Below are positions 11,125 through 22,531 of a DNA stretch of 64,000 nucleotides, piece by piece; the first letter of the stretch is position 1, and every line of letters starts with the position of its first letter. The stretch is from Lactobacillus sp. ESL0701. GTDB lineage: Bacteria > Bacillota > Bacilli > Lactobacillales > Lactobacillaceae. The stretch covers positions 62,001 through 126,000 of the forward strand of contig NZ_JAQTIC010000005.1 in assembly GCF_029433445.1 (NCBI RefSeq), written 5' to 3'. The translations under genes were made by a program, and so were the position numbers. Below the pieces are notes generated by a model. That model was not told the DNA's origin. It did not search any database and worked only from the letters and a program-made list of their open reading frames with translations.

Positions 11125-14100
11125 TTGATCGATGTAAATAAGTTTGAAAGCATGCAAATTGGTCTTGCATCACCTAACAAGATCCGCAGCTGGTCATACG
11201 GTGAAGTTAAAAAGCCAGAAACAATTAACTACCGTACTTTAAAGCCAGAAAAAGACGGTCTGTTTGATGAAAGAATTTTTGGACCAACTAAAGATTGGGC
11301 CTGTGCATGTGGTAAATACAAGGGCGTTCGCTATCGCGGAATCGTTTGTGATCGCTGTGGGGTTGAAGTTACCTCTGCCAAAGTCAGAAGAGAGCGGATG
11401 GGTCACATTGAGTTGGCTGCTCCAGTTACTCATATTTGGTACTTCAAGGGTATTCCATCTCGGATGGGATTAATTCTTGATATGTCACCAAGATTACTGG
11501 AAGAAGTAATTTATTTTGCAGCTTACATCGTAATCGATCCTGGCGACACTGACCTCGAATTTAAACAATTAATGACCGAAGCTGAATACCGTGAGCAAAA
11601 AGCTAAGTACGGTAATCGCTTTACTGCCAAGATGGGTGCCGAAGCAATCCGTGATTTATTACGGAAAGTTGATTTGGCTAAAGAAGTTGCCGATTTAAAG
11701 AAAGAATTGGAAACTGCAACTGGTCAAAAACGGACACGGGCAATTAGACGGTTAGATATTTTGGATGCCTTCAAGGATTCAGGCAATAAGCCTGAATGGA
11801 TGGTTATTGATGCCGTTCCCGTTATCCCACCAGACTTGCGGCCAATGGTTCAACTAGAAGGTGGTCGTTTTGCCACTTCTGACTTGAATGACCTTTACCG
11901 CCGGGTAATTAACCGGAATAACCGTTTGAAGAGACTACTTGACTTAAACGCACCGAATATTATTGTTCAGAACGAAAAGCGGATGCTGCAAGAGGCTGTT
12001 GATGCTTTAATTGATAATGGTCGTCGTGGTCGTCCAGTTGTTGGACCAGGTAACCGGCCATTGAAGTCACTATCACATATGCTTAAGGGTAAGCAAGGAC
12101 GTTTCCGTCAAAACTTGCTTGGTAAGCGTGTTGACTACTCCGGTCGTTCAGTTATCGACGTTTCGCCAAAATTGAAATTATATCAATGTGGTGTTCCACG
12201 CCCAATGGCATTGGAATTATTCAAGCCATTTGTAATGCATGAATTGGTTAAACGTAAGATTGCTTCTAATATCAAGAGTGCTAAGCGTAAGATTGATCGT
12301 GAAGATGATGATGTCTGGGATGTACTTGAAGATGTAATCAAGGAAAGAACGGTTCTGTTAAACCGTGCACCTACTTTGCACCGTTTGAGTATTCAAGCTT
12401 TTGAACCAGTTCTAGTTCCTGGTAAGTCAATTCGGTTACACCCGTTAGCTTGTGAAGCTTACAACGCCGACTTTGATGGGGACCAGATGGCGATTCACGT
12501 TCCGTTATCAGATGAAGCTGTTGCTGAATCACGCCTATTGATGCTTGCTGCACACCATATTTTGGCTCCTAAGGATGGTAAGCCAATCGTTACTCCATCT
12601 CAGGATGTCGTTTTGGGTAACTACTGGTTAACTCAAGCTGAACGTGGTCGTGAAGGTGAAGGCATGATCTTCAATTCACCTGAAGAAGCTACAATCGCAT
12701 ACAATAATGGTGATATTCACTACCACACAATTATTGGTATGTCAGCTGATTCAATGCCAAAGAAGGCATGGCCTAAGGGTTACGAGCATGGTATTTTTGT
12801 TACTACCTATGGTCGGGTAATTTTCAATCAAATTGCACCAGAAGATTACTTCTACATTAATGAACCAACTGAAGAAAACTCGAATAATCCACTAGCTACT
12901 AAGTACTTCTTAGAGCCTGGTGAAGATATTCATGAAAAGATTGATAATGTTGGCGACGACTTAGTTGCAACACCATTTAAGAAGTCATTCTTATCTGATT
13001 CAATTGCGACTATCTACAAGTATTACAAGGTGCAAAGAACATCAGAATACCTTGATGATTTGAAGAAGTTAGGCTATATTAGTTCAACTACTTCTGGTAT
13101 TACAATTGGGATGACCGATGTTCCAGAAATTAATGATAAAGACGAAAAGGTAGCTAAGGCCCACAAGCAAGTTGATGTTGTTTCTAAGCAATTTAGACGC
13201 GGCTTGATTACTGAGCAAGAACGACACGATCGCGTTATCAGCATTTGGAACGAATGTAAGGATCAAGTTCAAAACGAAATTGCGCAGATCTATGATCCAC
13301 GTAACCCAATTACAATCATGGCCGATTCCGGTGCCCGTGGTAACATTTCTAACTTTACTCAGTTAGCCGGAATGCGTGGCTTGATGGCCACTCCTAACGG
13401 TGGGTTGTTCGAAATTCCAGTTACTTCAAACTTTAAAGAAGGTTTGTCAGTTTTGGAATTGTTCATGTCCACTCACGGTGCTCGTAAGGGAATGACTGAT
13501 ACGGCCTTGAAGACTGCTCAGTCTGGTTACTTGACGCGGCGGTTAGTTGATGTTGCTCAGGATGTTATCATCCGTGAAGATGATTGTGGTACTGACCGCG
13601 GGATCCATGTTCATGCAATCATGGAAGGTGACGAATTAATCGAGCCATTATACGATCGTTTGCTTGGTCGTTTCACTGCTGAAACTGTTAAGAATCCAGA
13701 GACCGGTGAAGTACTTGCTGGTCCAAACGAAATGATGGATGAAGACTTAGCTCATAAGATTTGTGATGCTGGTGTTACTGACGTCAAGATTCGTTCAATC
13801 TTAATCTGTGATACGCCTCACGGTGTGTGTCGCAAATGTTACGGTATGAACCTAGCTACTGGTGAAGAAGTTGAAGTCGGTGAAGCAGTTGGTACTGTTG
13901 CCGCACAATCAATCGGTGAACCTGGTACTCAGTTGACTCTTCGTACTTTCCACAACGGTGGGGTTGCCGGTGCTGAAGATATTACTCAGGGTCTTCCTCG
14001 TGTGCAAGAATTGTTTGAAGCTCGTAACCCTAAAGGTCGGGCAATCATTTCTGAAGTTGATGGAACAATTGATTCAATCCAAGAAAACCCAGCTGAACAT

Positions 14101-14790
14101 ACTCGTGAGATTACTGTTAAGGGTAAGATTGATACTAGAAGTTACAGTGTTCCTTATACTGCTTCTGTTGCAGTTGCTGAAGGTGACTTCGTTAACCGTG
14201 GTGACAAGTTGACTTTAGGTTCTGTTGATCCTAAGGAATTAATTCAAGTAACTGACACTTTGACGACTGAAGAATACATCTTAGTTGAAGTTCAAAAAGC
14301 CTATAGAATGCAGGGGGTAGACATTTCTGACAAGCACGTCGAAGTCTTAACTCGGCAAATGCTGCAAAAGGTTCGAATTCTTGATCCAGGTGAAACTGAC
14401 TTATTGCCAGGTGCCGTAATGGATATTGGCGACTTCAAGGAACAAAACAAGTCAGTCATTATTTCTGGTGGTATTCCAGCTACTGCCCAAAGTGTTATCT
14501 TGGGAATTACCAAGGCTGCCCTTGAAACCAACAGTTTCTTGTCTGCTGCTTCATTCCAGGAAACAACTCGTGTTCTGACTGATGCATCAATCAGAGGCAA
14601 GAATGATCCACTGCTTGGTTTGAAAGAAAATGTTATCATCGGTAAGATTATTCCAGCTGGTACTGGTCTTCCAGTTTACCGTAACATGGAACCTGAAGCT
14701 GACGTTAAGCGACCACAATCTGTTTACTCAATTGCTGATATTGAGAAAAAGATGAAGGAAGCTGACAAGACTAAGGAACCACAAAAATAG
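11125..14790 (+). CDS. rpoC: RNA polymerase beta' subunit
   Basis: Largest catalytic subunit of RNA polymerase, 1221 residues. The N-terminal zinc finger has Cys at about 60, 62, 75 and 78. The absolutely conserved magnesium-binding NADFDGD motif lies near residue 447, and the second zinc site (CGTDRG, then [11 protein letters not shown]) is present near residue 815-900. The trigger-loop region follows before the C-terminal. The start is TTG at 11125, preceded by a GTAGGGGG ribosome site. It is co-transcribed with rpoB and ends at a strong hairpin terminator. Confidence 0.98.
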   Translation: MIDVNKFESMQIGLASPNKIRSWSYGEVKKPETINYRTLKPEKDGLFDERIFGPTKDWACACGKYKGVRYRGIVCDRCGVEVTSAKVRRERMGHIELAAPVTHIWYFKGIPSRMGLILDMSPRLLEEVIYFAAYIVIDPGDTDLEFKQLMTEAEYREQKAKYGNRFTAKMGAEAIRDLLRKVDLAKEVADLKKELETATGQKRTRAIRRLDILDAFKDSGNKPEWMVIDAVPVIPPDLRPMVQLEGGRFATSDLNDLYRRVINRNNRLKRLLDLNAPNIIVQNEKRMLQEAVDALIDNGRRGRPVVGPGNRPLKSLSHMLKGKQGRFRQNLLGKRVDYSGRSVIDVSPKLKLYQCGVPRPMALELFKPFVMHELVKRKIASNIKSAKRKIDREDDDVWDVLEDVIKERTVLLNRAPTLHRLSIQAFEPVLVPGKSIRLHPLACEAYNADFDGDQMAIHVPLSDEAVAESRLLMLAAHHILAPKDGKPIVTPSQDVVLGNYWLTQAERGREGEGMIFNSPEEATIAYNNGDIHYHTIIGMSADSMPKKAWPKGYEHGIFVTTYGRVIFNQIAPEDYFYINEPTEENSNNPLATKYFLEPGEDIHEKIDNVGDDLVATPFKKSFLSDSIATIYKYYKVQRTSEYLDDLKKLGYISSTTSGITIGMTDVPEINDKDEKVAKAHKQVDVVSKQFRRGLITEQERHDRVISIWNECKDQVQNEIAQIYDPRNPITIMADSGARGNISNFTQLAGMRGLMATPNGGLFEIPVTSNFKEGLSVLELFMSTHGARKGMTDTALKTAQSGYLTRRLVDVAQDVIIREDDCGTDRGIHVHAIMEGDELIEPLYDRLLGRFTAETVKNPETGEVLAGPNEMMDEDLAHKICDAGVTDVKIRSILICDTPHGVCRKCYGMNLATGEEVEVGEAVGTVAAQSIGEPGTQLTLRTFHNGGVAGAEDITQGLPRVQELFEARNPKGRAIISEVDGTIDSIQENPAEHTREITVKGKIDTRSYSVPYTASVAVAEGDFVNRGDKLTLGSVDPKELIQVTDTLTTEEYILVEVQKAYRMQGVDISDKHVEVLTRQMLQKVRILDPGETDLLPGAVMDIGDFKEQNKSVIISGGIPATAQSVILGITKAALETNSFLSAASFQETTRVLTDASIRGKNDPLLGLKENVIIGKIIPAGTGLPVYRNMEPEADVKRPQSVYSIADIEKKMKEADKTKEPQK

Positions 14791-14798
14791 TTTAAAAT

Positions 14799-14833
14799 AA
14801 ATAGCGTTTCTACGTGAGTAGGAACGCTATTTT
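14799..14833. terminator. Bidirectional terminator between rpoC and comC
   Basis: A 15-bp stem with one G-U pair (14799-14813 with 14818-14832) and a GTGA loop, flanked by A- and T-runs. It can serve both convergent transcripts. Confidence 0.93.
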
Positions 14834-15525
14834 TATTTAAAGAAGAGTTGAATGGTTAATCCCAGAAAAAGATAGGGGACAAAGGCAATGGTAGTTTGCT
14901 TTTGTCCTTTTTGCCTTTTTAGACAAAAATGGACGATTAATAGAGTTGCACCTATTAGGAAAATAAAATTTGCCGTGTGCGGATTGAAGTATAAAGCTAA
15001 AACAAGATAAATAAGTAAATCGCCACTGCCCAGCTTTTTCTGCCAAACATAGAAAATTAATAGCAGCAAAATCGGTAATAATTCAACGTAATCTAAAAGC
15101 TGAAAATGAAGTAGGTTACTGCTTTTAAATAGAGCTAGGCATAACGCTGGAAAAAGCATTGCTAAGTGAAATTCTTGCTGTTCGTAATCACTGATTGCTA
15201 CTAGTAAGATACTAAAAATTAGAATAGCAGTTGCATAATTACTAGGCTGGCTAAAGTCAATTTGCATAAAGGCAAGGCCGCCACAAATTTCAATAATCGG
15301 TAATTTAACCGGAATTTGACTATTGCAGTAGCGACATTTGCCACGCAGCCAAAGATAAGAAATTATGGGCAATTCATCAAGTAAGCTAAGTTCAGTTTGA
15401 CAGGTGCTGCAGCGCGAGCGGGTTACGAAAAAGTCGAAAGTATCCCAATGCTCATAAACAACAGCGGCGTGAGAAGCAAGACAAGTCCCGATTAAAAAAT
15501 TAGTTAATGTGTAAATCCAGTTCAT
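14833..15525 (-). CDS. comC: Prepilin peptidase (type 4 prepilin leader peptidase)
   Basis: Polytopic membrane aspartyl protease that cleaves and often methylates prepilin-like proteins such as the ComG competence pilins. The 230-residue protein has a first hydrophobic segment, a cytoplasmic zinc domain with CSTC (about 39-42) and CRYC (about 63-66), then the two catalytic aspartates in SDYEQQEF and LGSGDLLIY. Several further membrane helices follow. It stands alone on the minus strand between rpoC and the str operon, away from any comG genes. Its presence hints at a competence pilus encoded elsewhere. Confidence 0.9.
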   Translation of the reverse strand: MNWIYTLTNFLIGTCLASHAAVVYEHWDTFDFFVTRSRCSTCQTELSLLDELPIISYLWLRGKCRYCNSQIPVKLPIIEICGGLAFMQIDFSQPSNYATAILIFSILLVAISDYEQQEFHLAMLFPALCLALFKSSNLLHFQLLDYVELLPILLLLIFYVWQKKLGSGDLLIYLVLALYFNPHTANFIFLIGATLLIVHFCLKRQKGQKQTTIAFVPYLFLGLTIQLFFK

Positions 15526-15587
15526 TTTGTTACCTCATTAGTAGGTACGCAGAAAAAGATAAATCCTACTTTTTAAATAAATAAAGA

Positions 15588-15615
15588 TTGATTTATCTCC
15601 AAAAGCGAGTACAAT
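15588..15615 (+). promoter_or_regulatory. Promoter of the str operon
   Basis: TTGATT (15588-15593), a 16-bp gap and TACAAT (15610-15615), about 95 bases before rpsL. The leader contains a 7-bp hairpin (TTCAGGA with TCCTGGA, about 15640-15667) that may have a role in expression. Confidence 0.6.
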
Positions 15616-15709
15616 AGTCCTTGTATGTTTTGATGATAGTTCAGGATCTAAAAAAGAAACTCCTGGATGTGTGAACAGAATAAACAGTTTTTTTAGGAGG
15701 AAAAAGTTA

Positions 15710-16117
15710 ATGCCAACTATTAACCAATTGGTAAGAAAAGGCCGTCACTCAAAGACGACTAAATCAAAGTCACCAGCTTTAAGCTACGGCTACAACAGTA
15801 TGAAGAAAGAATTAGTATTCAACCCAGCTCCACAAATGCGTGGTGTTGCAACTCGTGTTGGTACTATGACACCAAAGAAGCCAAACTCAGCTTTGCGTAA
15901 GTATGCTCGTGTTCGTCTTTCTAACTTAATCGAAGTTACTGCCTACATCCCAGGTGAAGGCCACAACTTGCAAGAGCACTCGGTTGTTTTAATCCGTGGT
16001 GGTCGTGTAAAGGACCTTCCTGGTGTACGTTACCATATTATCCGTGGTGCCCTTGATACTGCTGGTGTTGATGGCAGAAAACAAAGCCGTTCTAAGTACG
16101 GTGCTAAGAAAGATTAA
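15710..16117 (+). CDS. rpsL: 30S ribosomal protein S12
   Basis: Decoding-centre protein of the small subunit, 135 residues. It contains the invariant [19 protein letters not shown] block and [21 protein letters not shown]; lysines in these blocks are where streptomycin-resistance changes occur, and they are wild type here. The ATG at 15710 follows AGGAGG by about 10 bases; an upstream in-frame extension to 15671 lacks a ribosome site and is rejected. First gene of the str operon with rpsG and fusA. Confidence 0.97.
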   Translation: MPTINQLVRKGRHSKTTKSKSPALSYGYNSMKKELVFNPAPQMRGVATRVGTMTPKKPNSALRKYARVRLSNLIEVTAYIPGEGHNLQEHSVVLIRGGRVKDLPGVRYHIIRGALDTAGVDGRKQSRSKYGAKKD

Positions 16118-16131
16118 GGAGGAGTTAAATA

Positions 16132-16602
16132 ATGCCTAGAAAAGGACATGTAACTAAAAGAGACGTTTTAGCAGATCCAGTTTATAACTCAAAGCTTGTT
16201 ACTAAGTTAATCAACCACTTGATGCTTGATGGTAAGAGAGCTAAGGCATCTTCTATCCTTTATGATGCTTTCAACATCGTTAAAGACAAGACCGGCAAGG
16301 AACCACTTGACGTTTTTGAAGAAGCTATGAACAACATTATGCCAGTTTTGGAAGTTAGAGCTCGCCGTATCGGTGGTTCAAACTACCAAATTCCAGTTGA
16401 AGTTCGTCCAGAAAGAAGAACTACTTTAGGTTTAAGATGGCTTGTTTCATACGCTCGTTTACGTAATGAACATACTATGGATGAACGTTTAGCTAACGAA
16501 ATCATTGACGCTTCAAACAACACCGGTTCTGCAGTTAAGAAGCGTGAAGATGTTCACCGCATGGCTGAAGCTAACCGTGCATTTGCACACTACCGCTTCT
16601 AA
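16132..16602 (+). CDS. rpsG: 30S ribosomal protein S7
   Basis: Primary 16S rRNA-binding protein that nucleates the 30S head, 156 residues, the normal length. The protein begins [16 protein letters not shown] and contains [21 protein letters not shown], both conserved across bacteria. AGGAGG precedes the ATG. It lies 14 bases after rpsL and 35 before fusA, so it belongs to the str operon. In Escherichia coli S7 represses this operon; whether that happens here cannot be seen. Confidence 0.97.
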   Translation: MPRKGHVTKRDVLADPVYNSKLVTKLINHLMLDGKRAKASSILYDAFNIVKDKTGKEPLDVFEEAMNNIMPVLEVRARRIGGSNYQIPVEVRPERRTTLGLRWLVSYARLRNEHTMDERLANEIIDASNNTGSAVKKREDVHRMAEANRAFAHYRF

Positions 16603-16637
16603 TTTAATTGGTATATTTTTTAAGGAGATAAGAATTT

Positions 16638-18731
16638 ATGGCTAATAAGCGTGAATTTCCATTAGAAAAGACACGTAACATTGGTATCATGGCCCACATT
16701 GATGCGGGTAAGACTACCACTACTGAACGTATCCTTTACTACACTGGTAAAATCCACAAAATTGGTGAAACCCATGAGGGTGACAGCCAAATGGACTGGA
16801 TGGAAGAAGAAAAGGAACGTGGTATTACCATTACTTCAGCCGCTACGACTGCGCAATGGCAAGACTACAGAATTAACATCATTGATACCCCAGGACACGT
16901 TGACTTCACTATCGAAGTTGAACGTTCACTTCGTGTTCTTGACGGTGCGGTAACTGTTCTTGATGCCCAAGCTGGTGTTGAACCACAAACTGAAAATGTA
17001 TGGCGTCAGGCTGAGACTTACGGTGTTCCTCGAATTGTTTTTGTTAACAAGATGGACAAGATTGGTGCAGATTTTGATAAGTCTGTTACTTCTTTGCATG
17101 AACGCTTAAATGCCAATGCTTTACCTGTTCAAATGCCAATTGGTTCTGCCGAAACTTTTGAAGGTGTTATTGACTTAATCAACATGGTTGCCGATGTTTA
17201 TGATGAAGACAAGCTTGGTTCTAAGTGGGAAACTATTCCAGTTCCTGAAGAATACAAGGCAGAAGCTGAAAAGCGTCGTAGTGCTTTAATCGAACAAGTT
17301 GCTGATGTTGACGATGACATCATGGAAAAATACCTTAATGGTGATGAAATTTCTATTGATGAATTAAAGGCTGCTATTCGTAAAGCAACTTTGAACTTGG
17401 AATTGTTCCCAGTATTTGCTGGTTCAGCTTTCAAGAACAAGGGTGTTCAAATGATGCTTGACGGTGTTGTTGACTACTTACCATCACCAGTTGATGTTAA
17501 GCCATACATCGCTCATGATCCTAAGACTGGTGAAGAAAAAGAATTAGTAGCAGGGGACGACAAGCCATTCTCAGCTTTAGCCTTCAAGATCGCTACTGAT
17601 CCATTTGTTGGTCGTTTGACTTACATTCGTGTTTACACTGGTTCACTTGAATCAGGTTCATACGTTTTGAATGCTTCAAAGAACAGTCGTGAACGTGTTG
17701 GTCGTTTATTGCAAATGCACGCTAACTCAAGAACTGAAATTCCAGAAGTATTCTCAGGTGATATCGCTGGTGCCATTGGTTTGAAGAACACCACTACTGG
17801 TGACTCTTTGACTGATCCAGACCACCCATTAATTTTGGAAAGTTTGGAAGTTCCAGATCCAGTTATCCAAGTTTCAATTGAACCTGAATCAAAGGCTGAT
17901 CGTGACAAGCTTGATGTTGCTTTACAAAAGTTGACTGAAGAAGACCCAACTTTCAGAGCTGAAACTAATGCTGAAACTGGTCAAACCTTGATTTCCGGAA
18001 TGGGCGAATTGCACTTACAAATCATGGTTGAACGGATGAAGCGTGAATTCCACGTTGAAGCTAAGATCGGTGAACCACAAGTTGCTTACCGTGAAACCTT
18101 CACTCAACCTGCTAAGGCTCAAGGTAAATTCGTTCGTCAATCCGGTGGTAAGGGTCAATACGGTGACGTTTGGGTTGAATTTACACCAAACGAAAGAGGT
18201 AAAGGCTACGAATTCGAAGATGCCATTGTCGGTGGTGTTGTTCCTCGTGAATTTATCCCTTCAGTAGATGCTGGACTTCAAGAATCAATGAAGAACGGTA
18301 TCCTTGCTGGTTACCCATTGATCGACGTTAAGGCTAAGCTTTACGATGGTAGTTACCACGAAGTCGACTCATCTGAAGCTGCCTTCAAGGTTGCTGCTTC
18401 ACTTGCATTGAGAAATGCTGCTCCTAAGGCTGGTGCTGTAATCCTTGAACCAATTATGAAGGTTCAAGTAATTACACCAGAAGAATACTTAGGTGACGTA
18501 ATGGGTTCCATCACTGCTCGTCGTGGTACAATGGACAACATGCAAGACCGTTCAGGTGCTAAAGTGTTGAACTCAATGGTTCCACTTGCTGAAATGTTTG
18601 GTTACGCAACTACTTTGCGTTCATCAACTCAAGGTCGTGGTACATTTACAATGGTATTTGACCACTATGCAGCTACACCTAAGTCAATTCAAGCAGAAAT
18701 TATCAAGAAGCGCGGCGGCGACGCTGACTAA
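16638..18731 (+). CDS. fusA: Elongation factor G
   Basis: Translocation GTPase, 697 residues. The GTPase motifs are AHIDAGKTT (G1, near residue 18), RGITI (G2), DTPGH (G3) and NKMD (G4); domains II to V follow in normal order. Domain IV carries the [11 protein letters not shown] tip region, which reaches the decoding centre. AAGGAG precedes the ATG by about eight bases. Unlike many Bacillus-type str operons, tuf does not follow; the operon closes with a strong terminator. A paralogous ribosome-protection-type GTPase lies at 37177. Confidence 0.98.
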   Translation: MANKREFPLEKTRNIGIMAHIDAGKTTTTERILYYTGKIHKIGETHEGDSQMDWMEEEKERGITITSAATTAQWQDYRINIIDTPGHVDFTIEVERSLRVLDGAVTVLDAQAGVEPQTENVWRQAETYGVPRIVFVNKMDKIGADFDKSVTSLHERLNANALPVQMPIGSAETFEGVIDLINMVADVYDEDKLGSKWETIPVPEEYKAEAEKRRSALIEQVADVDDDIMEKYLNGDEISIDELKAAIRKATLNLELFPVFAGSAFKNKGVQMMLDGVVDYLPSPVDVKPYIAHDPKTGEEKELVAGDDKPFSALAFKIATDPFVGRLTYIRVYTGSLESGSYVLNASKNSRERVGRLLQMHANSRTEIPEVFSGDIAGAIGLKNTTTGDSLTDPDHPLILESLEVPDPVIQVSIEPESKADRDKLDVALQKLTEEDPTFRAETNAETGQTLISGMGELHLQIMVERMKREFHVEAKIGEPQVAYRETFTQPAKAQGKFVRQSGGKGQYGDVWVEFTPNERGKGYEFEDAIVGGVVPREFIPSVDAGLQESMKNGILAGYPLIDVKAKLYDGSYHEVDSSEAAFKVAASLALRNAAPKAGAVILEPIMKVQVITPEEYLGDVMGSITARRGTMDNMQDRSGAKVLNSMVPLAEMFGYATTLRSSTQGRGTFTMVFDHYAATPKSIQAEIIKKRGGDAD

Positions 18732-18770
18732 TTCTTGTTAGTTTTTAAAAATAAAAGTTAAGACTTTTAA

Positions 18771-18803
18771 AGAGTCGTTGGTAATGCCAATGACTCTTTT
18801 TTT
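18771..18803 (+). terminator. Intrinsic terminator of fusA
   Basis: Stem AGAGTCGTTGG (18771-18781) with CCAATGACTCT (18787-18797, one G-U pair) and a run of seven T. Confidence 0.93.
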
Positions 18804-18889
18804 GTGATTTTTTAAAGAAAATAATTGTTAAAAAGATGAATATTATAGGTAGAAAAAGCAAAAAAATAAAATAAAAGTGCCCTAAATCC

Positions 18890-18918
18890 TTGATATTTCA
18901 ACAAGGAGCAGGTATACT
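18890..18918 (+). promoter_or_regulatory. Promoter of the S10-spc-alpha supercluster
   Basis: TTGATA (18890-18895), a 17-bp gap and TATACT (18913-18918). It is the only strong promoter in the 352-base stretch between fusA and rpsJ, and gives a leader of about 160 bases. Confidence 0.8.
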
Positions 18919-18924
18919 AGTGTT

Positions 18925-19070
18925 TGTGCGTTTAGGACATATTATGTCTTAATGCATGTATTTGTTGTAAAGCGTTGATGCAAAAGGTTGCGGCACACCA
19001 GGCTGCATTGCCACAGAAGTGTGGCCGGTAATTTTTGCGGAAGCTAGTCATCTTTTAAAAGAAGACGTTA
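18925..19070 (+). promoter_or_regulatory. Structured leader of the S10 operon
   Basis: This part of the fusA-rpsJ gap is transcribed but has no reading frame of note. GCCACA (19010-19015) pairs with TGTGGC (19020-19025) around GAAG. A second hairpin based on TCTTTT/AAAAGA sits just before the rpsJ ribosome site. The length and GC-rich hairpin suggest a ribosomal-protein-binding autoregulatory leader, as known for S10 operons; the exact family is not identified. Confidence 0.45.
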
Positions 19071-19083
19071 AGGAGGTAATTCA

Positions 19084-19392
19084 ATGGCAAGTCAATCTAT
19101 TCGTATTAGACTTAAGTCATACGAACATGGTATTCTCGATGAATCAGCTGCTAAGATTGTAGCTACTGCTAAGAGAACTGGTGCTGAAATTTCAGGTCCA
19201 GTTCCACTACCAACAGAAAGGGTTTTATTCACAGTTCTACGTTCACCACACAAGAACAAGGACTCACGTGAACAATTTGAAATGCGTACGCACAAGCGTT
19301 TAATCGACATTTTGAACCCAACACCTAAGACTGTTGATTCTTTAATGAAGCTTGATCTTCCAAGCGGCGTTGACATCGAAATCAAATTATAA
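19084..19392 (+). CDS. rpsJ: 30S ribosomal protein S10
   Basis: Small-subunit head protein that doubles as transcription factor NusE. It has 102 residues, the usual length, and begins [19 protein letters not shown]. It includes [19 protein letters not shown] and [19 protein letters not shown], all diagnostic. AAGGAGG precedes the ATG. It is the first gene of a run of ribosomal genes extending to rplQ, all on the plus strand with short spacers. The preceding leader probably controls the whole S10 block. Confidence 0.97.
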   Translation: MASQSIRIRLKSYEHGILDESAAKIVATAKRTGAEISGPVPLPTERVLFTVLRSPHKNKDSREQFEMRTHKRLIDILNPTPKTVDSLMKLDLPSGVDIEIKL

Positions 19393-19417
19393 TTTTTAAA
19401 AAGAAAGAGGTGTAATC

Positions 19418-20047
19418 ATGACCAAAGGAATCTTAGGAAGAAAAGTCGGTATGACTCAAGTCTTCACTAAAGATGGTATCCTTGTTCCCGTAACTGTTGT
19501 TGAAGCAACTCCTAACGTTGTTATGCAAGTTAAGACTGTTGAATCAGACGGTTACGAAGCAGTTCAATTAGGTTACCAAGATAAGCGTGAAGTTTTGAGC
19601 AACAAACCAGAAAAAGGTCATGCTGCAAAAGCAAAGACTTCGCCTAAGCGCTTCATTCGTGAAATCCGCGGAGTTGAGCTTAAGGACTACGAAGTCGGCT
19701 CAGAAGTTACTGTGGACACATTTAAGGAAGGCGACGTTGTAGACGTTACTGGAATTACAAGAGGTCATGGATACCAAGGTAACATTAAGCGTTGGGGCCA
19801 ATCACGTGGACCTGAAACTCACGGTTCAAGATACCACAGAGTTCCTGGTTCAATGGGTTCCATCATTAACCGTGTACCAAAGGGCAAGCGTTTGCCAGGT
19901 CACATGGGTATGAAGAAAGTTACCATTGAAAACTTAGTAATTGAAAAAGTTGTAGCTGACAAGAACGTATTGCTTATCAAGGGTAACGTTCCAGGTGCTA
20001 AGAACTCATTAATTACTGTTAAATCTGCTGTTAAGATTAATAAATAG
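19418..20047 (+). CDS. rplC: 50S ribosomal protein L3
   Basis: Early-assembly 23S rRNA-binding protein near the peptidyl transferase centre, 209 residues. The start [16 protein letters not shown] and the central loop [17 protein letters not shown] with the following PGSMG identify it; this loop reaches the active site and is where linezolid- and tiamulin-related changes occur in other species. AAAGAGG lies upstream of the ATG. It is 25 bases after rpsJ and 14 bases before rplD. Confidence 0.97.
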   Translation: MTKGILGRKVGMTQVFTKDGILVPVTVVEATPNVVMQVKTVESDGYEAVQLGYQDKREVLSNKPEKGHAAKAKTSPKRFIREIRGVELKDYEVGSEVTVDTFKEGDVVDVTGITRGHGYQGNIKRWGQSRGPETHGSRYHRVPGSMGSIINRVPKGKRLPGHMGMKKVTIENLVIEKVVADKNVLLIKGNVPGAKNSLITVKSAVKINK

Positions 20048-20061
20048 GAAGGAGGACTAGA

Positions 20062-20694
20062 ATGGCTAATTTAAAGGTTATCGATCAAAAAGGTAAAGAT
20101 GCTGGTGAAGTTACTTTAAATGATGCAGTTTTTGGTATTGAACCAAACGAAAGTGTCGTATTTGACGCAATCATCAGACAAAGAGCTGGCAAACGTCAAG
20201 GTACCTCAAAAGTTAAGAATAGATCTGCTGTTCGCGGCGGTGGTAAGAAACCATGGAAGCAAAAGGGTACAGGACGTGCTCGTCAAGGTTCCATCAGATC
20301 TCCACAATGGCGCGGCGGTGGTGTTGTCTTTGGACCAACTCCACGTTCATACGCATATTCAATGCCAAGAAAGCAACGTCGTTTGGCTATTAAGTCAGTT
20401 CTTTCCCAAAAATTGATTGATCAAGATTTAATCGTTTTAGACCAGTTGACAATGTCAGCTCCTAAGACTAAAGAATTTAAGTCAATGTTAAGTAGCTTGA
20501 ACGTTGAAGGTAAAGTTTTAGTTGTTTCAGACGACAAGAACGTACAACTTTCAGCAAGAAACTTGACTAACGTTAAGGTTGTTCCTGTTAACGGCGTAAA
20601 TGTTGAAGACGTTGTTAACTATGGCAAGTTGATCTTAACTAAGGATGCTGTAGAGAAGATTGAAAAGAATGTTGAGGGGGCTTCAAAGAAATGA
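20062..20694 (+). CDS. rplD: 50S ribosomal protein L4
   Basis: Lines the nascent-peptide exit tunnel; 210 residues. The conserved extended loop appears as [19 protein letters not shown] followed by [12 protein letters not shown], the macrolide-relevant constriction region, with wild-type sequence. In E. coli L4 represses the S10 operon by binding its leader, so the structured leader upstream of rpsJ is relevant. GGAAGGAGG precedes the ATG. Its stop overlaps the rplW start in ATGA. Confidence 0.97.
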   Translation: MANLKVIDQKGKDAGEVTLNDAVFGIEPNESVVFDAIIRQRAGKRQGTSKVKNRSAVRGGGKKPWKQKGTGRARQGSIRSPQWRGGGVVFGPTPRSYAYSMPRKQRRLAIKSVLSQKLIDQDLIVLDQLTMSAPKTKEFKSMLSSLNVEGKVLVVSDDKNVQLSARNLTNVKVVPVNGVNVEDVVNYGKLILTKDAVEKIEKNVEGASKK

Positions 20695-20996
20695 GTGCAC
20701 ACGATATCATTTTAAGACCTGTCATTACTGAAAAGTCAACGAACTTAATGGATGATAAGAAGTACACTTTCAACGTGCTTTTAACTGCAACCAAGACTCA
20801 AGTTCGTAACGCTGTTGAAGAAATCTTCGATGTTAAGGTTAAGAAAGTTAACATCATGAATGTTCGTGGTAAGGACAAGCGCGTTGGTCGCTATGCTGGT
20901 AAAACAGCTCGCACCCGTAAAGCAATTGTTACTTTAACTGACGATTCAAACGACATCAAGATTTTCAAAGACGAAAACAAAGAAGAGAATAAGTAA
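20691..20996 (+). CDS. rplW: 50S ribosomal protein L23
   Basis: Sits at the tunnel exit and docks trigger factor and SRP. It has 101 residues, typical length. The sequence [14 protein letters not shown] at the start and [16 protein letters not shown] in the middle are characteristic. The ATG overlaps the rplD stop codon, so translation is likely coupled; GAGGGGGC in the end of rplD serves as ribosome site. The C-terminus is rich in lysine and glutamate. Confidence 0.96.
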   Translation: MSAHDIILRPVITEKSTNLMDDKKYTFNVLLTATKTQVRNAVEEIFDVKVKKVNIMNVRGKDKRVGRYAGKTARTRKAIVTLTDDSNDIKIFKDENKEENK

Positions 20997-21011
20997 TAGG
21001 AGGTCAGTCAA

Positions 21012-21848
21012 TTGGCTATTAAAGTTTATAAGCCAACCACAAATGGTCGCCGTAATATGACTTCTTCCGACTTTGCTGAGATTACGACGAGCAAGCCAGA
21101 ACGTACCTTGCTTGAATCACAATCACATACAGCAGGCCGTAACTCATATGGTCATATTACTAGTAGACACCGTGGTGGTGGTCACAAGCAAAAGTACCGT
21201 GTTATCGATTTTAAGCGTAATAAAGATAATGCAAAAGCAGTTGTTAAATCTATCGAATACGATCCAAACAGAACTGCTAACATCGCACTTCTTCACTACA
21301 CTGACGGTATCAAGACTTACATTCTTGCACCTAAGGGCTTAAAAGTTGGTGACATCGTTGAATCTGGTGCAGATGCAGACATCAAGCCAGGTAACGCATT
21401 GCCATTAAAGAACATTCCTACTGGTACTTCAATTCACAACATTGAAATGAAACCTGGTAAGGGTGGACAACTTGTAAGAAGTGCTGGTACAAGTGCTCAA
21501 GTTTTAGGTTTTGACGGTAACTATGCATTAATCAGATTGCAAAGTGGCGAAGTTCGTAAGATTTTGTCAGTTTGTCGTGCTACTATCGGTGTTGTTGGTA
21601 ATGAACAACATTCATTGATCCAATTAGGTAAAGCTGGTCGTAGCCGTTGGTTAGGCAGACGTCCACAATCACGTGGTTCCGTAATGAACCCTAACGATCA
21701 CCCACATGGTGGTGGTGAAGGTAAGGCTCCAGTTGGTCGTCCACAACCTATGACTCCTTGGGGTAAGAAGAGTCGCGGCGTTAAGACTAGAAATAGTAAG
21801 AGAGCTAGCGAGAAGTTAATCATTCGTCACCGTAAGGGTAGCAAATAA
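21012..21848 (+). CDS. rplB: 50S ribosomal protein L2
   Basis: Needed for subunit joining and close to the peptidyl transferase centre; 278 residues. The C-terminal [17 protein letters not shown] segment includes the conserved histidine implicated in activity, and the central [17 protein letters not shown] is typical. The start is TTG at 21012, preceded by TAGGAGG about nine bases upstream. It is one of several essential genes in the window that start with TTG. Confidence 0.97.
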   Translation: MAIKVYKPTTNGRRNMTSSDFAEITTSKPERTLLESQSHTAGRNSYGHITSRHRGGGHKQKYRVIDFKRNKDNAKAVVKSIEYDPNRTANIALLHYTDGIKTYILAPKGLKVGDIVESGADADIKPGNALPLKNIPTGTSIHNIEMKPGKGGQLVRSAGTSAQVLGFDGNYALIRLQSGEVRKILSVCRATIGVVGNEQHSLIQLGKAGRSRWLGRRPQSRGSVMNPNDHPHGGGEGKAPVGRPQPMTPWGKKSRGVKTRNSKRASEKLIIRHRKGSK

Positions 21849-21866
21849 TAGAAGGAGGGTTAATTA

Positions 21867-22145
21867 ATGAGCCGTAGTATTAAAAAAGGACCTTTTGCAG
21901 ACGCATCATTGTTGAAGAAGGTTGAAGCTCAAGAAAACGCAGAAAAGAAACAAGTTATTAAAACTTGGTCACGTCGTTCAACTATTTTCCCTTCCTTTGT
22001 TGGTTTGACTATAGCTGTTTACGATGGTAGAAAACATGTTCCAGTTTATGTTACTGAAGACATGGTTGGTCACAAGTTAGGTGAATTCGTTCCAACGAGA
22101 ACTTTCCGTGGACACAAGACATCTGACGATAAGGCTACAAAATAA
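21867..22145 (+). CDS. rpsS: 30S ribosomal protein S19
   Basis: Head protein of the 30S that contacts the tRNA and forms a complex with S13. It has 92 residues, the common length. It starts [12 protein letters not shown] and contains [20 protein letters not shown] and [14 protein letters not shown], all diagnostic. GAAGGAGGG precedes the ATG. It sits between rplB and rplV in the canonical order and is separated from each by about 20 bases. Confidence 0.97.
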   Translation: MSRSIKKGPFADASLLKKVEAQENAEKKQVIKTWSRRSTIFPSFVGLTIAVYDGRKHVPVYVTEDMVGHKLGEFVPTRTFRGHKTSDDKATK

Positions 22146-22164
22146 AGAAGGGAGAAACACTTAA

Positions 22165-22518
22165 ATGGCAGAACAAATTAGTTCAGCTAGAGCTGAAGCA
22201 AGAACTGTTCGTATTGCTGCAAGAAAAGCTCGTTTAGTCGTTGACTTAATTCGCGGCAAAGACGTTGCTGAAGCATTAGCAATCTTAGAATTTACGCCTA
22301 GAGCTGCTTCCCCAATCGTTGAAAAAGTTTTACGTTCAGCAATCGCTAACGCAGAACACAACTATGATCTTGAAAGTGCAAATCTTTACGTATCAGAAGC
22401 ATATGTAAACGAAGGTGCAACTTTGAAGAGATTCCGGCCACGTGCTAAGGGTATGGCTTCTCCAATTAACAAGAGAACAAGTCATGTAGTTGTAGTAGTT
22501 TCAGAAAAGAACGATTAA
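22165..22518 (+). CDS. rplV: 50S ribosomal protein L22
   Basis: Contacts all domains of 23S rRNA and lines the exit tunnel by its beta-hairpin. It has 117 residues. Conserved features are the N-terminal [20 protein letters not shown] helix and the hairpin with [20 protein letters not shown] near the C-terminus, the region linked to macrolide resistance in other species and unaltered here. GAAGGGAG precedes the ATG. It is 13 bases upstream of rpsC. Confidence 0.97.
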   Translation: MAEQISSARAEARTVRIAARKARLVVDLIRGKDVAEALAILEFTPRAASPIVEKVLRSAIANAEHNYDLESANLYVSEAYVNEGATLKRFRPRAKGMASPINKRTSHVVVVVSEKND

Positions 22519-22531
22519 GGGAGGTATATTA

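Noticed and set aside
15671-15709. N-terminal extension of rpsL ([13 protein letters not shown])
   Set aside because: The AGGAGG site lies inside it and S12 proteins begin at the ATG at 15710.
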